Source: Daphnia pulex
Taxonomy: Eukaryota > Arthropoda > Branchiopoda > Diplostraca > Daphniidae
Length of the DNA: 64,000 nucleotides
Reading direction: 5' to 3'
Assembly (NCBI RefSeq): GCF_021134715.1
Contig: NC_060018.1
Location: 1,674,001-1,738,000, forward strand
Below the pieces are notes generated by a model. The model had not been told where the DNA came from, searched no databases, and saw nothing but the letters and a program-made list of their open reading frames with translations. The translations under genes were made by a program, and so were the position numbers. Below, piece after piece: positions 11,744 to 24,524 of the stretch (the first letter of the stretch is position 1; each line of letters opens with the position of its first letter).

Positions 11744-12786
11744 AGGCTGTTGCTTGCTGGCTGCTGTTGCTTTTTATTCTGTGGCAAACTGACAAAAAAA
11801 AAAGAAAAAGAAAGAGGAGGAGCTTTTGAGCGAAAAGGCAAGAGCGAGAGAGTTGAACAAACAGAGCTTGATTTTTCAAGGCATTCTATATGATAACGGG
11901 GCCGGCCGTGATGCGCTATCCTGTTATAATACGGCGAGGTTTAGGGGTTGCCACGGCGGGATTATATCGCCCCGCGTTGGCCGGCTCTTAGAGATGCGAC
12001 GCTTCTTCTCTACTTTGATATTCAATGGCCACTTGATGATGATTTTTGAAGTCTTTGCTGGCTCATCTCGGGGAATTGTGTGACTCTCGTTCTGTATAGA
12101 GGCGACCACCAACAAGCAGCGTTTGTCGAGAGTTATATTCACATTTCTCTGCGACTGTTTATATATACTTGTTAGATGCTGCAACTAGACCCACGACGTT
12201 CGTTTTTTTTTCTTTTATTATTTTCTATAGACCACCACCACAGCACATTCAATTTTTTGTTTTCTTAAGCAGCAGCAGAGAGAGAGAGAGTCTATATGGC
12301 AAACGTCGTCGACTCTGAACGGGTGATCATAATATTTGTGTGCCCAATGTACACTGTTGTGTTACTCCTGGGAGCTTCAATAACCCATCTAATTCTATTC
12401 ATCAGAGTTGATTCAACAGTCCCCCCCCCTTCTTCTGCTACTGCTACATTCAACAGTCTCCTAGCTTTTGGCGTGCATAGCGCGTAGTCATCTGATGGTG
12501 GTCCGTGTATTCTAAACACGATAATCGATTCAACGCCAACTAAATTCTTCCTAGAGGTTACCTTTTCTTTTCTTTAAAGCTCTTTGACAATAATGGCTCG
12601 ATCCCACTATAGGCTACTGCACACTGTGTGAGCCAAAATAGCATCTGCGGAATTTATTCTTTCATGGAAAAAGTATACGGTACAGTTTTGAACCAACAGC
12701 CGGAAGAGCCGCTACCAGGAGGCACTTCCAAATATGTTGACGTATGAATGTCACTAAACTATACATAGCTTAGTAGCTTTCATTTC

Positions 12787-12818
12787 AGGTTTTTTTTAGG
12801 TTTTTTAGGTTTTTTACC
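12787..12818. repeat. AGGTTTTTT minisatellite, three units
   Basis: Three consecutive units of AGG followed by six to eight T, ending in ACC. It superficially contains TTAGG but is not a telomeric array. Confidence 0.7.
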
Positions 12819-15308
12819 TTTTTCATCACATCATCCGGTTGGTGTGTCAAACCAGAACAGACACATAAAAACGGTGCTGACAGGTACAGCGTGTGTAGGC
12901 GAGGCGAGGAAGGAATACCGTAGGCGCTATTCAGTCACTTATCATCACACCCTCGGAAATCTATATCAGGAGAATAAGAAGAAGATGTCGACGTTATTAT
13001 ACGCAGTTGTAGCAGTACATCGGAACTGTCTGTATGTATTGACGTCGTCGAGAAAGAGAGAGATCACCCGAGTATTGTTGTTATTTTATGTACCTTCAAT
13101 TTCGACAATGGCCAACACCAACTGCTGGGGGGTGAAAGATATTTGAAAGACAGCGCTTCTCAATGCACTTCTTTTTATTATTATTCGGCCTTTAGCGCTT
13201 TATTGTACAGGCCTAAAGATCGGTATAGTGTTTATTCGACTGTCGGATTATCAGCCCCCCTCACCGAAAAGTCAAAATATGTTGATGGTGGGGGGTGTTT
13301 GGATGGGGCTGCTGCCTTTTGTGCTTGATCCTTTTTGCTACTACTGGGTCAATCTCATGTGGGTCAGTCCCATTCCAAACATTCTTCAAAGTGCTGGCCG
13401 GAAAAGGAGCAGAAAAGGATTTAGAAATCAATCGAAACACTTATTCAAATTAGCCGCTCTATGGTAGTCAATTGATTCGCTATATTGAAATTCCCACATT
13501 CCTCTCAACTTTCTTTTCAAATTCCAATGAAATTGCGCTACTTTTAATTGCCAGCAAATTAAACTAAAGAGAAAAGTAAACAATTTCAGTCGGGGAGGAC
13601 ATGTGCGAGATGCATGTGATCCGGATATTCATTGTCACAGGGATGTGATGACCAGTTTACATTTGTCGGTCCAGACTCATTACGTCAAGGTCTGTGCCAT
13701 AAGGTACGTAAATATTATACAAGGCCATAAAAGAATGCGATCCATTTAGGGGAATTTCAATTAGTCGTGACACATTGATGACAAATGTATAGACGATATA
13801 CTTCCGGGGTATATGGTGTACGTACACAGATAGGCGCTATTAGCGTGTTGTTGGTGACACTTGTCTGTCGTCTCTTTCAAAATCCTCCCCTCTCTCACCA
13901 ACCACTTTTTTTTTTGTTACACATTTTTCTTTTTTCTTTTCGCTTATTAACCTCGGCTCCCCTCTTCCATATGCATTCACCTTCTGGTTTCCCGGCCTGT
14001 GCACTACCTGTTGGCCCTATTCAAAACGCTGGCCATATACCTGTGGATCTCATGTAGACACAGGGGAAAAATTGTGACGAATATATCTCGAGTCAATATG
14101 CCGATACGGGGCGACAAAGGACATTGAATAGAAGGCTAATGGGATATACAGTCATAGTATGTGTTGTGTTGTGTGGTGTAGAGAGAGAGGATGTAAGTAC
14201 AACAGCAGCCACTGCTGATGGGATAGATGTCGGTAAAAAAAAAGGTGTGCATTATTATTACACGCATACGTCTGTGTTTACGAGGGGGGGGAGAGGAGGA
14301 TGAATGTCAATGTCTGTTAGGGGAGGAGACGAAGGGATATGAGCCAAAAGGTGCGTGAAAATGTCTCATCACGTCTTTTTCTATATCGGAACAAAAGCGG
14401 ATTGAAAAGAAACGCTCGTTTCCGCTGTCAACAACAACCACACGTCGCTCTGTATGAAAGGTACAACTTTCAGCAGGGCTTTTGGTTTGTCTATACATCG
14501 CTCGTTGTTACTGAAACTATATATTCTCTCGCTCCATCTTCTTCCGGCACACAAACATTTATTGCTGGATGATAGGACGTTATTAGTGAGAGAGAGAGAA
14601 AAAAAAAGGGAACTTGATATAATAAGGCAGTAGCTCGGAATTGTTAAGTCTTGATGTTAATCAGACAAGTCCGGAAAACAGGCCTATATTATAGCTATAT
14701 TCGATTTATCAAAACATACGTATATAAGTTGAGGTAATAATTTATTTTGAATAAAATTCCGCAACTGTTTTTTGTTTTTCTTTTGTGGGAAGAAAAAATG
14801 CGGAACAGACGGTCAACCGACTGAGCAACACACACACACAGATGAGCTTTTATTATTGTTCAGAAATAATGAAGGTGATGCTATAAGAATAAAAGAAAAA
14901 AAAGGGGGCCTGGATCTAATAGAAGCCGCATAGAGTTTGAGTAGTACTCGGTAGTATAGAGTTAGATTGTTCGGCTTGCTGAGCCGCCTTTTATCTTTTT
15001 TTGTGATAGGCTTTTATGAACAATTAACTCATGCACCGGCGTATAGAGCGCAGAGCTATAGAGGAGATTGAGAACCTTTAATAATATTTCCCGAACGGAC
15101 AAAAATACCGAAACGAAAGGTGTCGAGCAGCAGCAACTTCTTTTCTTGAAGGAAAAGAAAAAAAAAATACTTCGGTTCTTTGAAATGTTTGGTTGCTGCT
15201 GCTGCTGCCTTTTTTTTAAGAAAAAACATATTTCTTTTCTTTCTGAGCTTCCCTTTTTTTATATATATATATTTTTACGTCTTTTGTCCTCATGCCCAGC
15301 AGCCCCAG

Positions 15309-15326
15309 CATCATCATCATCATCAT
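15309..15326. repeat. (CAT)6 microsatellite
   Basis: Six perfect units in non-coding DNA. Confidence 0.9.
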
Positions 15327-17215
15327 CGCCACTGGCTCCGTCGAAACGCGCGTCACATTATACCCCCTTTATATGAAAACGTTCGTTTGCTGGGCGCATC
15401 CTCAGCGCGCTAGCAGCAGAAGAAGAAAGTGGAAGCACCTCCCCACTTCGGGGGTTATTAATCTGTCAGATAAATTTCCCAACCTGACTCTCCCCTCCTA
15501 TATAGCTCACCCAACACACTTTGAACTCTGTTAGTACTAGTTTATTTCGCCCGCGCGTCCAGAAGAGAGAGAGAAAAAAAATGTGTCCACCGCGACTGAC
15601 CAAGAAATATAAATTCAGCTCTTTTCTTCCATCATCCACATATTTATACACACATTTTGCGTCGTAAATCGAGTCGAGCTAGAGAGAGAGAGAACGGGGT
15701 AAATGCAACTTGTACAATCGTTAGATGTAACAGTAGGCAACAGCAGCAGCAGGTGTTGGATGGACGACTGGTAGACAGCATCCCCATCTCTTTTGGATTT
15801 GTTCAATAGATTCACCACACAGCAGACACATTCGCTCACACAAAGACACCAAACACATACACACAGGGGGGAAAAACTTTCTGAAGAGAGAGAGAGAGAT
15901 GGAATATTATTAATAACCTTGAATCGCGTTTAAATGATGCCGCCGCTATACACAACAACCAGCAACATGGCCAGCTACAGAGTCGACCTGCCGGATGGAC
16001 AAAACCTATGCGCGCTGCTAGCTGCTACCGTCTGTTCCTTCTTCTTGGCTCCCGTACACATTTTCACGATATAATTTGTGGTTCTCTCTTCTTTCTTTTT
16101 TTTCTTTTGGGGAGGGTTTTCTTTTTCTTATTCTTTCCTTCTTTTCCCTGAGTGCATGTGATGCGCCTAGCCACGGTCATATTCACCTGGGAATTATATT
16201 TGAGCAAGATTTCTCATGTAATCATGCCCAGCTCATCACATAGGCCATACACATGTGTGTGCTTATGCTCTTAATTTCTTTCGTTGGTTATGCCACTCGT
16301 GTAGCGTATACACTAGTTTCGTAGATACAGCGATGAAAAGAATGCGGCCGGAGTTATCCAGCGCGTGATTACGTCTTGATTAGGAAGGCCAGCTCTCTCT
16401 CTCTCTTTCTCTCTCTTGGAAGAAGAATAAACTCGTCCGCGAGTGAAGAAGAGAGGGGGGAAAGAAGGCGGAGAAGGTAATTGCCCTCTTTTGTCCAGTG
16501 GACTGTACACGTCCAAAACGTTAATTGCTGTTTGATGGTTGTAGACAAAGTCGCCGAACCGCTTCGGCAGCTAGGAGGCCATTTTCTGTAGCAAAAAGGC
16601 CTCAAGAATAGAGCTCGACTCTATTTTCTTCTTCTTCCTTCATTCCTGCGAGGGCCCCGCAGGTGCTCTCGCATTGTGCCATCACCTGAGTGAAGGTATG
16701 CAGCTCGGCGCTGCGGCTATTCAGCACCCAAGGCCTCATATATGCGTGATGAGTGAGCCGTGATGGACATTGCTCAGGTATTACATACGTTGTGTTATTC
16801 CACGGTGGTATACATAAAGTAATAAGTATATGTACAAAAGAGCCCACTCGACGAGCTCGACGAGTGGTTGGTTGGTGGCTAGGCCACAGCATCATCCGAC
16901 ACGGTCTCTCATCACAGCGAGGGGCTTCAGGATTCTGGGCTTCTGGCTGTGGCCAGAGACCCGAAAATTGAGGCTAAAGACGGAAAAGGCTAAAGAAGAA
17001 AAGAAGATGAGCAGCAGCCAGTCACAAGGAGATGAAAAAAAAAGTTACCAAATCAAGTCATTATTCCATAGAAAGAAATAAGAGAGAGAGCACATATAGC
17101 TGCTCGCTATGTGCTGGCGGGATTAGGAGCTTTGATTAGACCAACGTTGAATGTTTGGCTGGACTTTGGTCCGGCTTGTATATATATAATATTCGCCTCG
17201 GCTTGTGACTTGCCC

Positions 17216-17239
17216 GTGTGTGTGTGTGTGTGTGTGTGT
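17216..17239. repeat. (GT)12 microsatellite
   Basis: Twelve perfect GT units. Confidence 0.95.
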
Positions 17240-20200
17240 AGTAGTCCCAAGTCGTAGTATTAGCGCGCCATTGCCATCAAAAGTTATGACGGCGGCGGCT
17301 GTTTGATGGTGGCGCGGCCAGCCAGCAGCAGCCCCGGTCGTGGTGGTGTGCGCAACTTTATAGCCGTGCTGCCCATTAAATTTCTCTATATACACCACCG
17401 TCATATTACCCGATAAGGAAAAACTGGATTGCGTCAAACAAAGAGAAAAGAACCCAACCGACCGACCATCTTTATACCAAGACCAGAAATAGAGAAATAA
17501 GACACACACAGCATTGAACAGCGCGCCCATCAGATATTTTTTTCTTTGCTTTTCTCTCTCTCTCGGCGAGAGAGCTGCTGTGCAAGAAGAAGATTATCCC
17601 GGCGCTCAGTAGGTAGTAATGGGGTATATATATTCTATACTCCAGCACAGTCGTCCTGGATCAGTTCCATTCAATTTTCTCTCACTTTAGGCGATTAGGC
17701 TATTTCGGGCAGGTTGGTGTACGAGAGCCAACAAGCGGATTGAAAATGCTCAGACTGGCAAAGTATTTCAATTCAACGACGACGTTGGACTGTGACTCTT
17801 TTATCATCGTAAAATAAAAAAAAAAAAAGGGAAAGACGAACCGAAGACGCCGCTACTTTTTTCTCCTTTCAATGCGCCTTTCCCTCAGACTCGTCTATAC
17901 GCGCACCTATTGAATGGATTAAATCCACATAGAGGGAAGAAGAAGGAGCAATATCAGTCGAGCAATAACTTGGGCTCAGTCCACTGAGTTTGAGCGTCGA
18001 ATATCTTACGGATGGCCCTCTTTTTTTTTTGTTGTTATCATCAGACCCTTTTCACTGTGGATTTCTGGACTGGCTGGTGGTTGCACGGCAGCAGGGCAAG
18101 TCGTACAAGCAGCAGCAGCAGCCATACGATGTCATCTATGTAGGCAGTTTAAGAACATAAAGCCCTCAGTTTGGATAAAAGCTGTCTGAGCCATTGAGCC
18201 GGAGAAAGAGGTCTCTCTCTCTCTCTTTCTATGTACATGTGTGTGTTACTGTAATAAGATATATATAATACGATGGGTATAAAAATGAGTGCGCATTCAA
18301 ATTCCCAGGATGAGAAAAATCAAAAAGGCCGGCGGCCAGGAAGAAAAAAAAACTAAATCAAATTCAATGAAAAAGACCAAGGGGACCAGGAAAAAAAATA
18401 AGGAGACCAATGGAAATGTTTTTCTAATAATAAATTTGATCATTTCAAAAAGGAAATGCATTCAAAGTCTCGAAGAAGAAAAATTGGATTTACAAGGCTA
18501 TGCAACGGCCAACAATAATACGACGCTATATAGAAGAAAATATCCATCTCTACGTGTATATTTAGGTTGTTGTTGTTTGTTTGTTGTTTTGGTCGTATCG
18601 GAATAAATACTTGTGTTGGCTCACGTACGTATCAGCCGCCAGCCGGCAGAGAACAGACCACAATCAATCAGGTCAGACGCTCTCACGTGTTATCAATAAC
18701 AACTGATTCCCAATCAATACGAGCGCAACATATTCAGAATAGAATAGTAGCACCAAGAAGACGAAGAAGACGAAGAAGCCGACCCCTCGATGGTCAGAGC
18801 GCTACAAGACTGACCCGAAATACAACGGACAATTCATCACGGCTGACGGGCGATACTTTTCTATACTTGTAGAGAGACACACACAGACAGACCAGGAGCG
18901 AGAGGCCTTCGATCGTCGTACGTCGTTCGGTTTTGTAAACTTCCTTATAGAAATTCACAGCAGTCTGAGTGTCAATAAAAGGCAATCGGGAGAGAAGAAG
19001 ACAAATAAAAAAAACAGACGGAGAAGATTTGACTAAATTCCTATAACGCAATCGAATTCTTCAGCTTAAAACAGCGATAAACATTTAGACGTTATATACA
19101 TAGCATTAGGTACGTATATAAGCTATGTAAGTTGTAAGAGGATCGAGGGCACAGCTTTGGCTGAACAAATCAACGGACACAATTGACTTTGATTAAGTAA
19201 CTCAGTAAGTTGAAGGGTGGGTTAAGAAGAACAAATTCCGGCAGCCGGAATGAGTTTTTTTGTTTTGTTTCTTTTCTTTCTTCTGTTTTGTTTTGTTTCG
19301 GGATTCCTCCATGCTGGGCTCGCGTTCGTTTTCTTTTTTGGGGAGAGAATAAACGATGGGGGGAAGAAAAATATTTTTGTTCCATTAGAAAATGTTCGAG
19401 TGGTATAGGAAACCGAAAAGGAAAAGAAGAAAAAACTGTTTCCGCGTTACAAATGTTTCCACGCTTCATCAAAGACGCGACTCTCCGCCTCTTTTCATTT
19501 CTTTTTCGACACGCTCGCCGCGAAACAAAACAGAACAAGACCAACAAAAAAAAAATACCCAAAATATTTTTGAAAAAAAAAAATGTAGAATATCCAATCC
19601 GAATCTTTACTTGAGAAATGGTGTTCAATATTTCAAATCTAAAACCCCAGTGGAGATGAGAAGAAAAGAATAAAGGAGGAACAAAGTATAAATGGGGGTT
19701 GAATTATTAACTTCAAAATTTCTATGAAAAGAATAGAATTTAAAAAAAAAAAAAGAGCTGAGACAAGTCAGCGGGCAATCGAACGGGTTCGAGAGCGCCC
19801 CGGTTCCGCGTTATTCACGACCGACCACAAATGGGACGGAGATATGCTGGGGGGACTTCTTTTGTTGTGTCGTTGAATTAATCAGCAGAAATCTGCTTTT
19901 TGGGGGTTCTGGTGGTTGTGTCTATCCATTTTTTTCTCCTTCGATTCTCTCCTCAACTTACAGTTGATTAATTTCAATAATAAGAAAAAAATAAAAAGAC
20001 ACGAAATCAACAGACGGACGATCCTTCTGAGAAACGAAGGGGGGTTACACACAGTGTCGATGATGTGAAACACTGTTAAAAGCAGGGGAACTTGTATAAT
20101 TGACCTTTTGGGAAGGAAAAGAAAGGAACAATAACGTCGATGTAATTAACCCCAAAGTTGATGGCCATGGCAGAGAACTGCGGACACGGTCAACACACGA

Positions 20201-22163
20201 CCAGAGTCACAAAGGAATCAAAATACAAAAAAACAAAAACGGATCGATTTTTCTTTTTGTTTTGTTTTCAACAATAAAATCGAATGGTGTTCCCCCGTAG
20301 CGCGCAGTCGCGCATTCACATTTTTCATTTTCCTTTTTCCCCTTTTTACTTCACCATCGTCTTCCCTGTTTCTTCCGACTATTATTGCGTACACACAAAA
20401 GCTTATCCCCCCTCCCTCCAACAACAACACAAAAAAAAATGTGTGTTGTTGTTGTTGTTGTGTGCCACTCTTGGATCAGTGGTCCAGGGCGCTCTCATCT
20501 TTGCACGGGCACAACACTTTTGGGTACTGAGCGCCGAGTCATCGCCAGCCGGTTGAGCAGCGGGGGGATGAGGCGTGCGGGACAACACGTAGACATAGAG
20601 GAAGACTCTCGGGTCCCCATCTCTTCTTTCCTTAGAGTCTTTCTTGTGTCTCTTGATCCCAACAACAACAATAGAAAATGAAACTGTATAAATATATACT
20701 ACGTAGTAGCATAGTCGCGTCTACCTCTCACAAGACGATTGGACGGTCCCTTCTATTGGATGGCCGTGTATAAATAGGGGAATAGGCTGGGCGCTTCTTA
20801 TCTTATCTTTTTTTGTTCCTTCTCTCCTAAAATGTCTTTTGACGAGGAAGGAGATAATCGCCAAATCCAATCGAGCGTGCCTTTCAATCGGGTCCAAATC
20901 ACATTGAAATGAGTTTGTATTGGTCGAGGCATTGAATTATTATTTGGAAAATTTCGGCCATCTCATCATTGCGTTGCGCAGGGACGCGGCGGCCTATTGT
21001 CGTATGTATCTCCGTCGCAAGAAACAACCAAGGGAAATGCTTGTTAATGTTTCCCTCTAACCCCCTCCCACCCTTACACGTCCGAAAACCGCCATCACCT
21101 CCACCACTTGAGGTGAAATAACGATGGTCGTGTCGAGCAGAAAATGGCGCTACAGCCCATCGCCTTCATTTATCAATCCGTGTTTTCAAAATATGGTACA
21201 CATAATAATACAAAACAATTGGAAACAATAAAGCTGCCGATGGCAGAAAAATAACCATCTCGAATTTGTTTCATCTTTTTTTTCCGAATTTTTTTGTTCT
21301 TTTTTCTTTTTTTGTATTGGTCACTGCTCGTTGGTCAGGTGATGAATTCTCTTTTGACCAGGTCCTTGACGCACGATCAATTACCTTTCATGAACCTCAA
21401 GCGGTCAAGCCTCCCTCCCACTCTTTTCGCCCTCTCTCGGCACTTCTTCTCTTTTGAAAAAAAATAAAAAAAAAACCTTTTGTGAAACGACACAACAAAC
21501 CGAGAGCTTATACACATTCTATTGCGAGCTCCTTTTCTTTCTTCCTTTTCTTGTCCTTCCTTTCAAAAACCATTTATTATTATTTATTACACGTAGTAGA
21601 ATGTTTATCATCGGCGGGAGACAGGAAGGTGTTCAATAGCGCGTCTTTTCTCTCTCTCTCTCTTTTGCGCCCAACACAAACGAAACAAATCGGACAAAAA
21701 TCGAGAGTCGACTGATATAGCAACTTAGACAAGAAGCTCTCCGGATGATATTCACGGTCAATGAAGTGTAGAAGTTGCGATCTCCTTTTGTCTAAACTAT
21801 TGTACACCTGAGATGGAGAAAATGTTCCATTGGGGAATTTGACGTTTTTGTTTCGGGCACAACAAACCGGTCAGGAATTCACCGACATCGAGTCAGCAGC
21901 TGAAGTGGTGGAGGACAAAAGAATCGACATCGTTTCCTGTAGCGAGCGATCGCTTTTTTAGTGGCTGTATAGGCCTCTCAATGGGAACCACTATCAATTA
22001 GTCCAATCACAATTTTTTCAAAAACCGATAGACTTTATTAATAGAGAGAAATTTCCCTCCATTACTGTAAGCCGGAATTAAAAGGAAAAAAAAAAGAAAC
22101 GAGAAGGTGCCGGTGTGGCGGCAAGTCCTTCGTGGTCAAAAAATGTTCTCGTTGCACTTTACT

Positions 22164-22967
22164 TTAAGTGTTTAAAGTTGAAAAATATTTCCGAATTTGA
22201 CTGTTCATCCATAAAGTTGTGAGGTACAAAACAAGCCTGATCTGCAGTCGTTCTACCAATGTTATTTAATGAACTCTAACTGAGTCGATAAAAACGGCAA
22301 GAGAAAACGGGAGAAAACAATCCTGACAATCCTAGTCAAGCGCCTAGCTCAGGAATTAACCTACTCCGTACTATGTATACCGATTTATAATAACCGTCAT
22401 CAAATAGTGAAAAAGGGAAGAATAGAGAAACATTGTTCCTACCTTTATGCCTGGGAAATACGGCCAGGCATCCACAAGTTCTCCATCCGCAGAAAAGTTG
22501 AATCCGGTTGAATCCACCAGGCGGGAAAGGAAAAAGGGTGTCCTCGTGAATACACCCACACTCACATGGGCGTACACGAGGACATTTTGAAGAAAGGGGA
22601 AGAAGAGGTTCGTAACATGGTCGGCATCGGTAGTTTCTCCAATGGGATGCTGTTTATCTGAATAATTAAAAAAAAAATGGGTCACGAAAAATATTTACAG
22701 AAACATCAAGGAAGTAAAAGTTGAAAATGAGACAGTGGGTAAACCCTAATTGTTAATAAATAGGAGAATTTAAGGTTTACATGTAATAATACACTGCATG
22801 GGTGCAAAGTCATGCACCATTTAAATATCTAGCAGAATGTCACAGGTTAATAAAAGTAACGAAAATCATTACCCAAGTGATGATACTGAGATTGTTGCTG
22901 TGGTCAATAGCAGGACATGCAAAACTGGCAGAACTTGGTGTTATGATGGCTGGCTCTGGTCTCAAAT
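22164..22967 (-). CDS. Unrecognised candidate coding segment, three exons, 5' part not found
   Basis: Product not recognised. Three minus-strand segments, 22967-22873, 22649-22443 and 22241-22164, join with GT-AG borders and one continuous phase into 125 codons ending in TAA. The first needs one base from an upstream exon that I could not place. It is open in only one frame and begins LRPEPAIITPSS behind a pyrimidine-rich acceptor. The middle segment (69 codons) is the most coding-like: it starts HPIGETTDADHV, contains a hydrophobic stretch (FFPFLQNVLVYAHVSVGVF) and ends DAWPYFPGIK. The last is short and basic. A strong hairpin lies inside the middle segment. Alternatives: a decayed gene fragment or a non-coding transcript. 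An alternative acceptor 8 nt earlier in the middle exon destroys the frame. Confidence 0.28.
22539..22584. repeat. Imperfect hairpin with 10-bp perfect outer stem
   Basis: TGTCCTCGTG (22539-22548) pairs perfectly with CACGAGGACA (22575-22584). Inside, TACACCC and GGGCGTA add six more pairs around a 10-nt loop, with a 2-nt bulge. It lies inside the candidate exon 22443-22649. Confidence 0.8.
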
Positions 22968-24202
22968 CTGCATGTGCAAAAAGGAAAAGGTTACAATACA
23001 TAGAGCAAACAAATTGCCATTAAACGATAAATACTATTCAGGAACTTACACAAATTTGGAAGAGTTTTCTCTTCTATTTAAGACTCCCATAATCATTCTA
23101 TTTGTATTCTTGAATTCATTTACCTGCTATAAACAGCAGTGTATTAAGTTACTCTGTAAAAAGCCACTACCAGAGTTCACACGACGACCACATTTTTTAA
23201 ATGTTAATTCTTGTGTTATTTTTCGTGCAGCCACGTCTCCCACGAATGACTGTTTGGTCCACCATAGTTATGCCATAGATATAGTTAATTAGTTATCAAT
23301 ATCCTTCACTAATCACTAATCAGAAAACACCTAGCACCTCTTTTTCGAAACTTGTTACCACCATAACGAAGCAGACGACACCATCTTCTAATTAACCCTG
23401 GTTTACATATCGATAGATTAATAATCGACCCCCAAATCTTAAATCAAAACCGCTCAAAAGCGATTAATAAAGCGGTTTTCTTACTCGCGTTCGACATCTG
23501 CTGAACGGATCGAGATTATTAGTTATCTAGTAGTTCGTCTCATCAGGTTACACATTAACGATAAAAGTAAAAATTTGCAAGAAAAGTAGATGATTACTTT
23601 AAAACCGAAAACACCACAATAAAGACCTTCCAACAGGTCCTTTTGGAAACCAAGAAGGAATAACCTGTATTATTGCGACGAAAATAGTGGTGTACTTATT
23701 ATACCGGTTAGATTGGCCCCCATTATTTGTAGTGCGTGCTGGCGTGTGATGAGGCAACTCATCGGTATTAACACCGGGTACGTTCGCATAACAGTCAAGC
23801 CATACACATTGTAAACGTACCCTGTATTTTCGCCCATTAAAGGCTGAATGAAGGCTATCGTCCGCATATTCGTCGAGCAACAGACAGAGATAAAGGATGC
23901 GAATTTTTCAACTGGTGTGAAAGGAAAATCCAGTGAAAATGAATAAGAACAACTGGACAGGTCCGATCGCCTTAATGAATCGACATTCTCCTGAAGCTTA
24001 CGAGCGGAAAAAAGGCCAAAAAAAATACGAATGTATAATAATATTAGGGGCCTTAATGATCTTTTGCTCGCCGAAAGTGTAAAATAAAAGAACCAAAGTC
24101 GACTCGACCAAAAAAAATATATAAAGAAATAAATTCCCTATGCACTTTTGATTCGAACCAGAAAGGAAATTTAAAAAAAAGAAAAAGAAGAAGAACCAAA
24201 TT

Positions 24203-24225
24203 AAAAAAAAAAAAAAAAAAAAAAA
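24203..24225. repeat. Poly-A run (23)
   Basis: Uninterrupted A tract following a stretch of GAAAAAGAAGAAG. Confidence 0.9.
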
Positions 24226-24500
24226 CGAAAACTTTTGTAATCGCATCCCATTTATTTTGTTAAAGACCCCGCTGCGATCCAATCGCGTCGGGGCGAGCCG
24301 GCTTGCTCAATAATCCGGTCGCCAGGGGGGCCTTCAACACAGCAGCAACAGCAGCAGATAGAAAAAGAAGCGAAACAAAAAGAAGCGAAGCAGCAGCAGC
24401 AGCAGTCGAGAGCTAGCGCTCCCATTCGTATGAGCTCGTGACAAATCGTCCACCTGTCCAGTCCAGTCCACTCCGAAGGGGGAAAAATACATAACTATCC

Positions 24501-24524
24501 GAGAGAGAGAGAGAGAGAGAGAGA
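24501..24524. repeat. (GA)12 microsatellite
   Basis: Twelve perfect GA units. Confidence 0.95.

Larger units (their letters stand above)
7768..22163. other. Gene-poor region, about 14 kb
   Basis: No exon chain or recognisable protein was found. The open frames here are short, mostly phenylalanine-, serine- or lysine-rich translations of T- and A-rich tracts, and do not join across splice sites. The stretch is rich in CT/GA, GT/AC, AAG and CAG microsatellites. The first few hundred bases are probably the 3' untranslated region of the glutamate carrier. Regulatory DNA for the downstream eyegone gene is possible but cannot be shown from one sequence. Confidence 0.55.

Noticed and set aside
17123..17530. 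135-codon minus-strand frame
   Set aside because: Runs through a GT microsatellite (Thr-His repeat) with no recognisable content.
23599..23880. Minus-strand frames near a donor-like AGG|GTACGT as a first exon for the 22164-22967 chain
   Set aside because: Neither open frame ends in the phase the next exon needs, and no in-phase acceptor lies between them.
10115..24524. CRISPR-like regular repeats
   Set aside because: All are simple microsatellites without spacer structure, in a eukaryotic context.
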